DNA of 62,364 nt from Actinomycetales bacterium (lineage in GTDB: Bacteria > Actinomycetota > Actinomycetes > Actinomycetales > Microbacteriaceae), in contig JAATGV010000032.1 of NCBI GenBank assembly GCA_015654475.1, positions 1 to 62,364 of the forward strand, read 5' to 3'. The position numbers were made by a program, and so were the translations under genes. The notes beneath the pieces are model-generated. The model searched no databases and was not told where the DNA came from. It was given only the letters and a program-made list of their open reading frames with translations. Of this stretch, positions 28,304-37,549 are shown in pieces (positions within the stretch are counted from its first letter, which is position 1; each line of letters begins with the position of its first letter).

Positions 28304-28897
28304 GTGATCAGATCTCTACGCGGTAACATCCTTTCCGTAGAGCCTCCCAACGTAGTCGTCGACGTCAACGGCATCGGGTATCTCGTCTCCTTGACGGAGA
28401 ATCACGCGGCGCTTCTTAGTCCGGGCCAAGAGGTGCAGTTGGATACTGTGCTTGTGGTGCGGGACGACGGGTTCACGCTTTTTGGTTTCGCCGACGATGG
28501 ACAGCGAACCTTGTTTGATGCCCTGACCGCCGTTTCGGGGGTCGGCCCGCGGCTTGCAATGGCGGTGCTCAACACGTTGACACCTGCTCAGATTTCCCAC
28601 GCCGTGCTCGACGAAGACGACAAGCCGTTCCGGTCTGTGTCAGGTATCGGGCCCAAAATGGCCAAGCTCATTGTCGTTTCTCTCGCGGGTCGCGTCGCAC
28701 TCATCGCCGCGGATGACGAACCGAAGGCGGCACCGGCAGACTCAGCAATAGTGGATGAAGTCGTCTCAGCGCTCGTAGGCCTTGGCTGGCGTCAGGATGC
28801 AGCCGTCAAGGCAGTGACAGAGGTTGCAGCACCAGGCAAGTCGGTTGCGTTGACCTTGCGTGAAGCGCTCGTCGTTCTCGGTGGCACTCGTGGCTAG
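28304..28897 (+). CDS. ruvA: Holliday junction DNA helicase RuvA
   Basis: This 197-residue junction-binding subunit targets RuvB. Domain I (OB fold) is about residues 1-62, starting IRSLRGNIL. Domain II carries two helix-hairpin-helix motifs ([17 protein letters not shown] and [16 protein letters not shown]). An acidic/Ala linker follows, and domain III ([13 protein letters not shown]) is at the C-terminus. GTG at 28304 is the start because RuvA proteins begin at this point. It overlaps ruvB by 8 nt. Confidence 0.95.
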   Translation: MIRSLRGNILSVEPPNVVVDVNGIGYLVSLTENHAALLSPGQEVQLDTVLVVRDDGFTLFGFADDGQRTLFDALTAVSGVGPRLAMAVLNTLTPAQISHAVLDEDDKPFRSVSGIGPKMAKLIVVSLAGRVALIAADDEPKAAPADSAIVDEVVSALVGLGWRQDAAVKAVTEVAAPGKSVALTLREALVVLGGTRG

Positions 28898-29930
28898 CCC
28901 GGGTCCACTCGACCCCGCAGATTCCGTGCCTGGCGACGAGCAGTTCGATGCGGCACTGCGTCCGGCCCGACTGGACGATTTCATCGGTCAAGACCTCACG
29001 AAGAGACAGCTTTCTGTGTTGCTCGAGGCCGCAAAGCGAAGGGGAGTGAGCCCGGATCACATTCTGCTCGCCGGTCCACCGGGGCTTGGGAAAACCACGT
29101 TGTCGATGATCGTGGCGAACACTCTTGGCGCTTCGCTGCGTGTCACAAGCGGGCCAACGATCACACACGCGGGTGACTTGGCCTCGATTCTCACCTCGCT
29201 TTTACCCGGAGACGTGTTGTTCATCGATGAGATCCACCGAGTCGCAAAGCCCGCGGCAGAGATGCTGTACTTGGCGATGGAGGATTTTCGCGTCGACGTG
29301 ATCGTCGGTAAGGGTCCTGGTGCCTCGTCCATCCCCCTCGAAATATCGCCTTTTACCTTAGTTGGCGCCACTACTCGTTCTGGCTTGCTTCCTGCACCGC
29401 TGCGCGATCGTTTTGGTTTCACCGCCAACCTGGAGTTCTATCCGGCTCACGAGCTTTCGCAATTGGTTGCCCGAACGGCCGCGATCCTCGAGGTAAATTT
29501 GGACGAATCGGCGCTGGACGAGATCGCCCGTCGCTCGCGCGGCACCCCGCGTATCGCCAACCGCCTTGTCCGCAGGGTTCGCGATTACATTACGGTGCAT
29601 CCAGGCATGTCTGGCATCAATGCCGTTTCGGAGACGCTCACTCTCTACGATGTGGACCAGGCCGGACTCGATCGACTTGACCGTAGTGTGCTGACGACAT
29701 TGATCGATTCTTTCGCAGGTGGGCCGGTCGGTCTTGGTTCCCTTGCGCTGGCCGTCGGGGAGGAAGCAGAGACGATCGAATCTGTGGTCGAACCGTTTCT
29801 TGTTCGAGGCGGCTTCGTGGCAAGGACAACCCGCGGCCGTGTCGCTACCGCACTCGCATATCGGCACCTTGGGCGGCGTGAACCGCACAGACCGGAGGGC
29901 GAAGCACTCTTTGACACTGATACCCTATAA
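28890..29930 (+). CDS. ruvB: Holliday junction branch migration ATPase RuvB
   Basis: This is a 346-residue AAA+ motor. Walker [12 protein letters not shown], Walker B FIDEIHR, sensor 1 GATTRSG and the arginine finger LRDRFG are all present. A C-terminal winged helix ([19 protein letters not shown]) completes the protein. GTG at 28890 gives a normal-length protein and lies inside the end of ruvA; GTG at 28881 is an alternative. The stop is followed by a 58-nt gap to yajC. Confidence 0.95.
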   Translation: MASPGPLDPADSVPGDEQFDAALRPARLDDFIGQDLTKRQLSVLLEAAKRRGVSPDHILLAGPPGLGKTTLSMIVANTLGASLRVTSGPTITHAGDLASILTSLLPGDVLFIDEIHRVAKPAAEMLYLAMEDFRVDVIVGKGPGASSIPLEISPFTLVGATTRSGLLPAPLRDRFGFTANLEFYPAHELSQLVARTAAILEVNLDESALDEIARRSRGTPRIANRLVRRVRDYITVHPGMSGINAVSETLTLYDVDQAGLDRLDRSVLTTLIDSFAGGPVGLGSLALAVGEEAETIESVVEPFLVRGGFVARTTRGRVATALAYRHLGRREPHRPEGEALFDTDTL

Positions 29931-29988
29931 TTCTTGAGGCTCGCGCATGTTGCGTAGCCCCTTAAAAATGACTCGGAGATAGTTGCTG

Positions 29989-30369
29989 ATGGAGATTTTC
30001 CTCGTTCTTATCGTTGTCGTGATGATCTTCTTCATGTGGCGAAACAACAAGAAACGGCAAGCAGAGACGCGTTCTCTGCGAGATCAGACGCAGGTTGGTG
30101 CTGATGTGATGACCAACTTTGGCTTGTTCGGCACCATCCTCGAAATAAACGAAGACGACAATTCCGTCTTGATCGAGTCGACCCCGGGAACCGTTGTTCG
30201 CGTGCACCGTCAGACGATCTCGCGTGTCATCACAGAGGATGAAGCGCCAGCTGAGGACGACGAAGCGATCGTTGATGAGTCGGATCCCGCCGAGAATCCG
30301 ATTCTCAATGGCGAGCCGCAGTTCGGCGAGATTCGCAATGATCAAGATCCAGGCAAGTCAGACAACTAG
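29989..30369 (+). CDS. yajC: Preprotein translocase subunit YajC
   Basis: This is a 126-residue Sec accessory protein. A single N-terminal helix (EIFLVLIVVVMIFFMWRN) is followed by the conserved KKRQAETRSLRDQTQVGADVMT and GLFGTILEI segments, then an acidic tail of about 35 residues. The start is ATG at 29989, 10 nt after GGAG; a TTG at 29983 is possible. It lies upstream of secD and secF, as usual. Confidence 0.93.
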   Translation: MEIFLVLIVVVMIFFMWRNNKKRQAETRSLRDQTQVGADVMTNFGLFGTILEINEDDNSVLIESTPGTVVRVHRQTISRVITEDEAPAEDDEAIVDESDPAENPILNGEPQFGEIRNDQDPGKSDN

Positions 30370-30424
30370 TCTCACGGAATTAGTCGGTGGGCGCTCCATG
30401 CGCTTCGGCGGAAAGTAGTTCGTT

Positions 30425-32191
30425 GTGGCCAAATCGGCTGCCGTAAAAAAGGCGTGGCGTTCACTCACCTGGTTGCTCGTTATCATCATTGGATTGACAG
30501 GCCTACTTGCCTATGGTGTGGTTTTTCGCGATGCAACGTGGACACCCAAACTGGGACTCGACCTGGAGGGCGGCACCGAGGTGATTCTTCAGCCAGTGCT
30601 TGCCACCGGTGAAAATCCTTCCTCCGACCAGCTCACCCAGGCTGCAGATGTGATCAAACAGCGCGTAGATGCGGGTGGGCTGTCTGAAGCGCAAGTTCAG
30701 GTTCAGGGTGGCCGCAACATCATCGTCACGATCGCCGGCTCGCTCAGCGAGCAGATGCGCAACCTCATCAGCTCTTCGGCAAAACTTGAGTTCCGGTCGG
30801 TTCTGTACACATCCGCCGCAACCAATTCGATGGCTTTCCAGGCGGCTTCAACGGGAAATTCCGCGCTTGCTACTGCCTCTCCTTCGGTCTCTCCGACTGC
30901 AGATACCGACATTGCGGTCGGTTCAGCTTCTCCGTCGAATCCAAGTGACGTGAACTGGGTGGACGCCGACTTGAAGAAGCTGTACGACAGCTACGACTGC
31001 TCGGCGTCGACATCGGAGACAGCTGCCGACCCCGACAAACCCTTGGTCATATGCGACAGCGATGGACTTTACAAATTCTTGCTCGGGCCAGTCGATCGGC
31101 TGGGCGGCGCGTCCGATGGGACTCTGCTTGACGGTGAGGCGCTCACCGATGCGACCGCCGGACTGCAGGTCGAAAATGGAGTGACGACGAGCAACTGGGC
31201 GGTCAACCTCAGCTTCAACTCCGATGGTTCGACCATCTTTCAGGACGTGACCTCACGCATCGCGACGTTGGCCGATCCGCAGAACCGGTTCGCTATCGTT
31301 CTCGACAACAAGGTCATCGAGTCGCCGTCTGTTTCGACTGCGATCACGGGAGGAAAGGCCGAGATATCCGGAAGCTTTACTCAGGACACGGCGAAGACAC
31401 TTGCCAACCAGTTGAAGTATGGCTCGCTGCCGATGAGTTTCTCGGTTCAAAGTGAAAGCACGATTTCGCCGACGCTTGGTAGCGATCAGCTTGTCGCCGG
31501 TCTTGTCGCCGGTCTGATCGGATTGATTCTGGTTGTTGGCTACTCCGTTGTTCAGTATCGAGCACTAGGGTCGCTGACCATCGCATCGCTGGCGATAGCT
31601 GCGCTTGTCACCTACCTGCTCATCACGCTTCTTTCGTGGCGTCAGGGCGTGAGGTTGTCGCTCGCAAGCATCGCCGGACTCATTGTCGCGATCGGTATTA
31701 CCGCAGACTCCTTCATCGTCTATTTTGAACGCATTCGTGATGAGTTGCGCGAAGGCCGCAGCCTCGTTTTGAGTGTTGAAACGGGATGGAAGCGCGCATT
31801 CCGCACCATCATCGCCTCCGACTCAGTGAACCTGCTCGCGGCCGTTACGCTGTTCCTGCTCACTGCAGGCAGCGTTCAGGGATTCGCGTTCACGCTCGGC
31901 CTCACGACTTTGGTTGATGTTTTCGTTGTGGCGTTATTCACCCATCCGATGATGCGGCTGATATCCACTACGCGCTTCTTCGGGGAAGGACATCATTTCT
32001 CAGGTTTGAGTCCTAAGTTGCTTGGTGCAGCATCGTATAAGGGTCGTGGCCGATTCGAACGAGCCGACAGCATTCCTGTCGGCAAGGCAAAGTCGTCCGC
32101 TGGTGAGGCAGCTCGCCGCCAGTCGATCGCCGAGAAGAAACTCAACCGGTCGCTCTCGACCGAAACGGATGAGAAGAAGGGCAAGAACTAG
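30425..32191 (+). CDS. secD: Protein translocase subunit SecD
   Basis: This is a 588-residue SecDF-type export motor subunit with six transmembrane helices. The first helix (SLTWLLVIIIGLTGLLAYG) is followed by LDLEGGTEVILQP. The large periplasmic domain contains a low-complexity Ser/Ala/Pro stretch at about residues 140-175 (SPSVSPTADTD). The five C-terminal helices include IGITADSFIVYFERIRDELREG, the conserved D/ER region. The GTG at 30425 follows GGAAAG. The stop overlaps the GTG of secF by 1 nt. Confidence 0.95.
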   Translation: MAKSAAVKKAWRSLTWLLVIIIGLTGLLAYGVVFRDATWTPKLGLDLEGGTEVILQPVLATGENPSSDQLTQAADVIKQRVDAGGLSEAQVQVQGGRNIIVTIAGSLSEQMRNLISSSAKLEFRSVLYTSAATNSMAFQAASTGNSALATASPSVSPTADTDIAVGSASPSNPSDVNWVDADLKKLYDSYDCSASTSETAADPDKPLVICDSDGLYKFLLGPVDRLGGASDGTLLDGEALTDATAGLQVENGVTTSNWAVNLSFNSDGSTIFQDVTSRIATLADPQNRFAIVLDNKVIESPSVSTAITGGKAEISGSFTQDTAKTLANQLKYGSLPMSFSVQSESTISPTLGSDQLVAGLVAGLIGLILVVGYSVVQYRALGSLTIASLAIAALVTYLLITLLSWRQGVRLSLASIAGLIVAIGITADSFIVYFERIRDELREGRSLVLSVETGWKRAFRTIIASDSVNLLAAVTLFLLTAGSVQGFAFTLGLTTLVDVFVVALFTHPMMRLISTTRFFGEGHHFSGLSPKLLGAASYKGRGRFERADSIPVGKAKSSAGEAARRQSIAEKKLNRSLSTETDEKKGKN

Positions 32192-33183
32192 TGGCTAGCT
32201 TCGCTAATTTCGGCAACGATCTCTATACGGGCAAACGCTCGTTCGACTTCGTTGGACACCGCAAGCTGTGGTTCACCATTTCTGCCGGTCTCATTCTGAT
32301 CGCGATCGTCGCCCCGCTCCTCCGGGGTGGTTTCAACCTCGGTCTTGAGTTTCGGGGAGGCAGCGAGTTCCGGATCTCGGGAACTCAGACAACGGATATT
32401 TCGCTTGCTGTGGATGTTGTGCAAGATGCCCTCGACTCGTCATCTGTCGTTCCTGAAGTAACCATTGTCGGCAGCAACGGGATTCGGGTACAGACAGACA
32501 CCGTGACGTCGGTGGAAAGCGACGCAATCGTTTCTGGCCTCGCTACTGCCTACGGTGTCGAGACGTCAGCGGTTTCGCCAAGCGTTGTCGACGCTTCCTG
32601 GGGCCAGAGTGTGACCGAAAAGGCTCTTCGGGCCCTCGTTGTTTTCATGCTCCTTGTCGCCGCGGGGATGGCCCTCTACTTCAGAACCTGGAAGATGTCG
32701 CTCGCCGCGCTGATCGCATTGTTGCATGACATGATCATCACCGCGGGTGTCTATGGTGCAACCGGGTTCGAAGTCACGCCGGCCGCCGTCATCGGATTTT
32801 TGACTATTCTCGGCTATTCGCTTTATGACACTGTTGTTGTGTTTGACAAGATTCGAGAGAACACTCGAGACTTCGAGGACAATACGCAAATGACGTTTGT
32901 GGAACGCGTGAACCTTGCCGTCAACCAGACACTGGTGCGCTCGATCAATACCTCGATCGTCGCACTCCTCCCAGTGGCATCCATCCTTTTCATCGGAGCC
33001 TTCTTACTCGGGGCCGGTACTCTGAGGGACATCTCTCTTGCACTGCTCATCGGCATCCTCGTTGGCACATATTCGACGATATTCGTGGCGTCTCCGCTGT
33101 ATGCACAGTTCCGCATCAATGAGAAACGTGTCGTCGATCAAGCAGACAAGGTGCACAAGATCCGTGAAGCCCAGCCGGCGTAG
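32191..33183 (+). CDS. secF: Protein translocase subunit SecF
   Basis: This is a 330-residue partner of SecD with six helices. Family motifs are LGLEFRGGSEFRI-type (LGLEFRGGSE here), GYSLYDTVVVFDKIRENTR in helices 4-5 and the ARFT-like NQTLVRSINTSIVALLPV. The GTG start overlaps the secD stop, so the two are made in fixed ratio. A C-terminal hydrophilic tail ends in VDQADKVHKIREAQ. Confidence 0.95.
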   Translation: MASFANFGNDLYTGKRSFDFVGHRKLWFTISAGLILIAIVAPLLRGGFNLGLEFRGGSEFRISGTQTTDISLAVDVVQDALDSSSVVPEVTIVGSNGIRVQTDTVTSVESDAIVSGLATAYGVETSAVSPSVVDASWGQSVTEKALRALVVFMLLVAAGMALYFRTWKMSLAALIALLHDMIITAGVYGATGFEVTPAAVIGFLTILGYSLYDTVVVFDKIRENTRDFEDNTQMTFVERVNLAVNQTLVRSINTSIVALLPVASILFIGAFLLGAGTLRDISLALLIGILVGTYSTIFVASPLYAQFRINEKRVVDQADKVHKIREAQPA

Positions 33184-33264
33184 GTCGATCCAGTGCCTGT
33201 CTTAGCTGTGTCACGGGAATACCATAGGGCGAAGGATTGCTTCACACTGTGACGGGAGGGGCGC

Positions 33265-35517
33265 GTGGCTGATAGCTCACCAATCACAGGACGGCGCAGG
33301 ACGTTGTCGCGCGTTTTTGGTCGACAATTAGGTGACCCCGGGCTTGCTGCGCTACTCAAGACCGCTCGCATCAACAATCCCAAAGCCGACATTGGACTGT
33401 TGGAACGAGCGTACAACGCCGCGGCCGGTGCCCATGAGGGCCAGTTCCGGCAGAGCGGCGAACCGTACATCACACATCCGATCGCGGTCGCGCAGATTCT
33501 GGCCGACCTGGGAATCGGCACCACAACACTTGCTGCGGCATTGTTGCACGACACGGTCGAAGACACTGCTTACACGTTAGAGATGGTTCGGAACGAGTTC
33601 GGCGAAGAAATTGCCATGCTTGTCGACGGTGTAACCAAGCTCGACAAGGTCAAATACGGCGACAGCACCCAGGCTGAGACCGTACGCAAGATGGTCGTCG
33701 CAATGTCCAAGGACGTGCGCGTGTTGATCATCAAACTTGCTGATCGTTTGCACAATGCACGTACCTGGAAATACGTGCCGCCAGAAAAGGCGCAACGGAA
33801 GGCGCTTGAGACTCTTGAGATCTACGCGCCGCTGGCGCATCGCCTCGGAATCAGCGCTATCAAGCTTGAGCTCGAAGACCTGTCATTTAAGATTCTTTAC
33901 CCCAAAGTGTATGAAGAGATCGAGCGCTTGGTTCGAGACCGGTCGCCGTTGCGGGACGACTATGTGAAGAATCTGATTGCAATCGTCAATAACGACTTGC
34001 ATGAGCAGAAAATTCGCGGCACGGTTGCCGGCAGACCAAAGCAGTACTACTCCATTTATCAGAAAATGGTGGTCCGAGGTCGCGACTTCGACGACATTCA
34101 TGACCTCGTGGGAATCCGTGTTCTCGTGAACTCGATTCGGGATTGCTATGCCGTGCTCGGGTCGATCCACGCACGGTGGAATCCAGTGCCAGGGCGGTTC
34201 AAAGACTACATTGCGATGCCGAAGTTCAATCTCTATCAGTCGTTGCACACCACCGTCGTGGGGCCAGAGGGCCGCCATGTCGAAATACAGATTCGTACCT
34301 TTGACATGCACAATCGGGCCGAGTTCGGTGTTGCTGCTCACTGGAAGTACAAAGAGAACGTCAACAAGAACGCCGGTAATCAGGCCACCGGTGCGTCGGG
34401 GGACGATCTTGCATGGCTGAAGCACTTGAGCGACTGGCAGTCGGACACGTCGGATCCAGGGGAGTTCCTCGATTCGCTGAGATTTGAAATCGGTGCAAAA
34501 GAGGTCTACGTATTCACGCCTCAAGGCAAGGTCATTGGCCTGCCCGCTGGCGCGACTCCGATAGACCTCGCCTATGCTGTGCACACCGAGATCGGGCATC
34601 GGGCAATGGGATCGAAGGTGAATGGCCGTCTTGTGCCTCTCGACACCGAGTTGCAGAGTGGCGACTCTGTCGAGATCTTCACATCCAAGTCTCCGGACGC
34701 CGCACCGAGCAAAGACTGGCTCCAGTTCGTCAAGAGCCCACGAGCGCGGGCAAAGATCAGACAGTGGTTCTCAAAGGAACGCAGAGACGAATCCATCGAG
34801 CAAGGCAAGGATGCTCTTGTGCGCGCGTTGCGCAAGCAGAGTCTTCCTCTCCAACGTTTGATGAGCACTGAGGTGCTCAATGGTCTCGCACTCGATATGC
34901 GCTATGAGGATGTGTCCGCCTTGTATGCCGCCATCGGCGCGGGCCACGTCTCAACGCAGTCGGTCATCGAAAAGCTGGTTTCTCGGCTCGGTGACGACGA
35001 TGACGACGGCGACACGATAACCGATATCGTTCCAACCAATAATCCGGTTGGTCCGCTGCGGGCAAGCACGTCGAGCGTTCTTGTCCAGGGTTCGGACGAC
35101 GTCATGGTGAAACTCGCCAAGTGCTGTACTCCCGTGCCTGGTGATGACATCGTCGGCTTCGTGACTCGATGGTCCGGGGTCTCTGTTCATCGGCTCGATT
35201 GCAAGAATGTCGAGGCTTTGAGGAAGCAGCCAGAGCGGCTCATCGAGGTGAGCTGGACCGAGAGCTCCACAGGTCTGTTCCTCGTTCAGATCCAGGTGGA
35301 GGCACTTGACCGTGCTGGCCTGCTCTCGGATGTGACCCGCGTCCTATCGGAACATCATGTCAACATTCTTTCTGCCCAGGTTTCGACCTCCAACAACCGC
35401 TTGGCGATCTCGCGATTTGTTTTCGAGATGGGCGACACTGTCCACCTCGATCGCCTTCTCAATGCTGTACGAAGAATCGATGCCGTGTACGACGTCTATC
35501 GAGTGAGCACCACCTGA
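33265..35517 (+). CDS. rel: Bifunctional (p)ppGpp synthetase/hydrolase Rel
   Basis: This 750-residue stringent-response enzyme has an N-terminal HD hydrolase domain (HPIAVAQILADLG, ALLHDTVEDT, ADRLHNARTW) and a synthetase domain (GRPKQYYSIYQKM, HDLVGIRVLV, YQSLHTTVVGPEG). A TGS domain (VYVFTPQGKVIGLPAGATPID), the conserved CC region (AKCCTPVPGDDIVGF) and a C-terminal ACT domain follow. The intact HD residues argue for both activities. GGGAGGGG precedes the GTG. It is convergent with the AbiEi-like gene, with a 4-nt gap and no terminator between. Confidence 0.96.
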   Translation: MADSSPITGRRRTLSRVFGRQLGDPGLAALLKTARINNPKADIGLLERAYNAAAGAHEGQFRQSGEPYITHPIAVAQILADLGIGTTTLAAALLHDTVEDTAYTLEMVRNEFGEEIAMLVDGVTKLDKVKYGDSTQAETVRKMVVAMSKDVRVLIIKLADRLHNARTWKYVPPEKAQRKALETLEIYAPLAHRLGISAIKLELEDLSFKILYPKVYEEIERLVRDRSPLRDDYVKNLIAIVNNDLHEQKIRGTVAGRPKQYYSIYQKMVVRGRDFDDIHDLVGIRVLVNSIRDCYAVLGSIHARWNPVPGRFKDYIAMPKFNLYQSLHTTVVGPEGRHVEIQIRTFDMHNRAEFGVAAHWKYKENVNKNAGNQATGASGDDLAWLKHLSDWQSDTSDPGEFLDSLRFEIGAKEVYVFTPQGKVIGLPAGATPIDLAYAVHTEIGHRAMGSKVNGRLVPLDTELQSGDSVEIFTSKSPDAAPSKDWLQFVKSPRARAKIRQWFSKERRDESIEQGKDALVRALRKQSLPLQRLMSTEVLNGLALDMRYEDVSALYAAIGAGHVSTQSVIEKLVSRLGDDDDDGDTITDIVPTNNPVGPLRASTSSVLVQGSDDVMVKLAKCCTPVPGDDIVGFVTRWSGVSVHRLDCKNVEALRKQPERLIEVSWTESSTGLFLVQIQVEALDRAGLLSDVTRVLSEHHVNILSAQVSTSNNRLAISRFVFEMGDTVHLDRLLNAVRRIDAVYDVYRVSTT

Positions 35518-35521
35518 GCTC

Positions 35522-36184
35522 TCAGTACAGCTTGAAGCCGGGCAGCTTTCGTTGTTCGGCCGCGAGCACCTCGATCTGCTGATTTCCGTCGAGGGCTGAG
35601 AGCTGCTCGATAAGTTTCTGTACCTGCGTCACCATCGTGATTGCTCGCCGACTAAACGGCCCGGTTCCCGCATCATCAAGGAGGTCGCGTTCCTTCTCGA
35701 GGTCGATGCGAAACATGATGGCGATGGATGCGGCGATGAGTCGGCCACGAATCTCCTCCCGCAGCGCGTATTGAGCATCGCCCTTTTGGCAGACGACTCT
35801 GCACATGTCGCGAAATGTTCGTTCGGGAGTTGTGATTCGCAAATTGTCGAGACGCCATATTTCGTCGTCCGCAATGGAAACCTCTCGAATACGCCCGAGA
35901 CGTCGCGCGGACGCAGAGCGTTCTTTCCGGGGAAGGCTGCCAGTGAGTGGAGTGGGGACGCGGGTACTGCACTTATAGATCCACGACGCGGTGTAAGTGT
36001 CAGCGATCACAGCATCACCGAAATCGGTGAATACCCCTCGCGCACGTAGGCCCGATGTGTCTGGAAGATAGATGGGGCAGTACCAATTGCCGAGACGTTT
36101 GAGAAGCCCGTCTTTCACCATCATCTGCATCTCGGGGTCAGAAAAGTCATCTGTGGTCAATATGTCCGGAACGTGAGCAGCCAT
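35522..36184 (-). CDS. AbiEi-like (type IV toxin-antitoxin antitoxin family) protein, orphan
   Basis: This is a 220-residue protein whose layout matches AbiEi-family antitoxins. A short N-terminal DNA-binding-like segment (VKDGLLKRLGNWYCPIY) is followed by DAVIADTYTASWIY, resembling the family VxSHxTAAxL, and by LRITTPERTFRDMCR, resembling the TSPARTxxDLAR motif. AbiEi antitoxins repress their own operon and are paired with an AbiEii nucleotidyltransferase toxin. No such partner is present on either side (rel and a DUF349 gene). The family call is by motif resemblance and is moderate; a solitary regulator is the likeliest role. It has its own promoter region with an inverted repeat. Confidence 0.6.
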   Translation of the reverse strand: MAAHVPDILTTDDFSDPEMQMMVKDGLLKRLGNWYCPIYLPDTSGLRARGVFTDFGDAVIADTYTASWIYKCSTRVPTPLTGSLPRKERSASARRLGRIREVSIADDEIWRLDNLRITTPERTFRDMCRVVCQKGDAQYALREEIRGRLIAASIAIMFRIDLEKERDLLDDAGTGPFSRRAITMVTQVQKLIEQLSALDGNQQIEVLAAEQRKLPGFKLY

Positions 36185-36222
36185 CCGACAATGATCCCCA
36201 CCTCAAAAATTAAAAGACAGAG

Positions 36223-36262
36223 TCTATATGCATCATGTGGAGAACTTATAAGGAGTGATGCA
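36223..36262 (-). promoter_or_regulatory. Promoter and inverted repeat upstream of the AbiEi-like gene
   Basis: On the minus strand TATAGA (36223-36228) is a -10 candidate about 40 nt upstream of the ATG. TGCATCA (36229-36235) and TGATGCA (36256-36262) form a 7-bp inverted repeat with a 20-nt gap covering the presumed -35 region. This suits an autorepressor, but is only a candidate. Confidence 0.4.
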
Positions 36263-36279
36263 GCAGCACACGCTACCGA

Positions 36280-37524
36280 CTAATGGTCAATCGCCTTCAG
36301 CCACTGGGTGCGCGCGTCAATCGCCTCGTTGAGCTCGGCGATCCTCTTCTTGTCTCCCTCGGCAGTCGCCGAAGCCAATTGACCCTCAAGTTCTCGAATC
36401 GAGTCTTGAAGTTGTGAAAGCATGCTGTTCGCACGTTCCTTGGTTTCGGGATTGTTCGCCTTCCACCTAGACTCTTCGGCCGACTTGATCTGCCTTTCCA
36501 CCTTGCGAATACGATCCTCCACGGTGCGAATCGACTCGCGTGGCACCCGACCGATGGCATCCCAGCGGGTTTGGATGGAAATGAGCTGTTTGCGGGCATT
36601 GTCGAGGTCGGTCACCGGCAGAAGCTTCTCGGCTTCTTCCACAAGTGCGAGCTTAGCCGTGAGGTTGGCTGCATATTCTTCGTTCTCGCGAGCCATTTCC
36701 TGTTTCTTGACGCTATACAGCGCGTCGCCTGCTGCTTTGAAGTCACTCCATAGAGTGTCATCCGCTTTGCCGCCGACTCGGCCCGCTGCCTTCCACTGGT
36801 CAAGCAGACCGCGGTATGTAGAAATCGCGGAGCGATCGTCTGGGTTCAGAGCCTGAGCTTTGGCGATGAGTGCCTGCTTGGTCTCGCGAGCCACCTTGTG
36901 CTGTTCGTCGAGTTGGCCGAAGAACTTGCGACGCTCAGCTTCGAGCTTCGTTCGCGCGGTACGAAAGCGGGCCCAAAGCTCGTCTGCAGTCGCTTTGGGC
37001 AGGCGGGGTGCCGTCTGCTGATGCGCTTTCCATTCGTCGAAGAGCGCGGCGATCGCAGGCGTCACGGTTTTCCACTGATGAGAACCGGGTTCTGCTGCTG
37101 CGAGCTCCTCGATGCGAAGAACGATTGCCTCGCGTTCGGCAACAGCGGCGCTGATGGCAACCTTTGCCTCCTCGTGCTGTTTCTCGCTGAGCGCGGTGAG
37201 TTTTTCTTCCAACGTGGCAAGACGAGCTTCGAGCGCATCGTAGTTGCCGACTGCGAGAGTCTCGGAGACAGCTTTGCGAATCGCGCTAAGCCCGGACTTG
37301 ACTGCCGATGCACTCGCCCCTCGGATGGTGCGCTGCTCGAGAAGCGTGGTCTGCGATTCGAGGTCACTGAACTTTCGTGCAAAGTATGCATATGCTTGCT
37401 CTGCCGAAACGCCAGGATATTGCCCGACGAAGGTCTCTTCGCCGTGCCTGATCAGATAAACATTTCCGTCGGCGTCTGCACGCCCGTAGGCGGTGGTGTG
37501 TTCAGTGCTCACAATGTGATCCAT
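36280..37524 (-). CDS. DUF349 repeat coiled-coil protein
   Basis: This is a 414-residue, almost entirely helical protein with several DUF349 repeats. Each is recognisable by a core such as LWARFRTARTKLEAERRKFF, DLWSDFKAAGDALY-type (LWSDFKAAGD) and RWDAIGRVPRES. The N-terminal 45 residues (AYGRADADGNVYLIRHGEE) are conserved in actinobacterial members. The function is unknown; DUF349 proteins occur in stress and competence contexts in other bacteria. It follows the cyclophilin gene by 25 nt in the same direction, without a clear ribosome site. Confidence 0.85.
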   Translation of the reverse strand: MDHIVSTEHTTAYGRADADGNVYLIRHGEETFVGQYPGVSAEQAYAYFARKFSDLESQTTLLEQRTIRGASASAVKSGLSAIRKAVSETLAVGNYDALEARLATLEEKLTALSEKQHEEAKVAISAAVAEREAIVLRIEELAAAEPGSHQWKTVTPAIAALFDEWKAHQQTAPRLPKATADELWARFRTARTKLEAERRKFFGQLDEQHKVARETKQALIAKAQALNPDDRSAISTYRGLLDQWKAAGRVGGKADDTLWSDFKAAGDALYSVKKQEMARENEEYAANLTAKLALVEEAEKLLPVTDLDNARKQLISIQTRWDAIGRVPRESIRTVEDRIRKVERQIKSAEESRWKANNPETKERANSMLSQLQDSIRELEGQLASATAEGDKKRIAELNEAIDARTQWLKAIDH

Positions 37525-37549
37525 CTTGTGTCGGAGGAGTGTGACGGGG

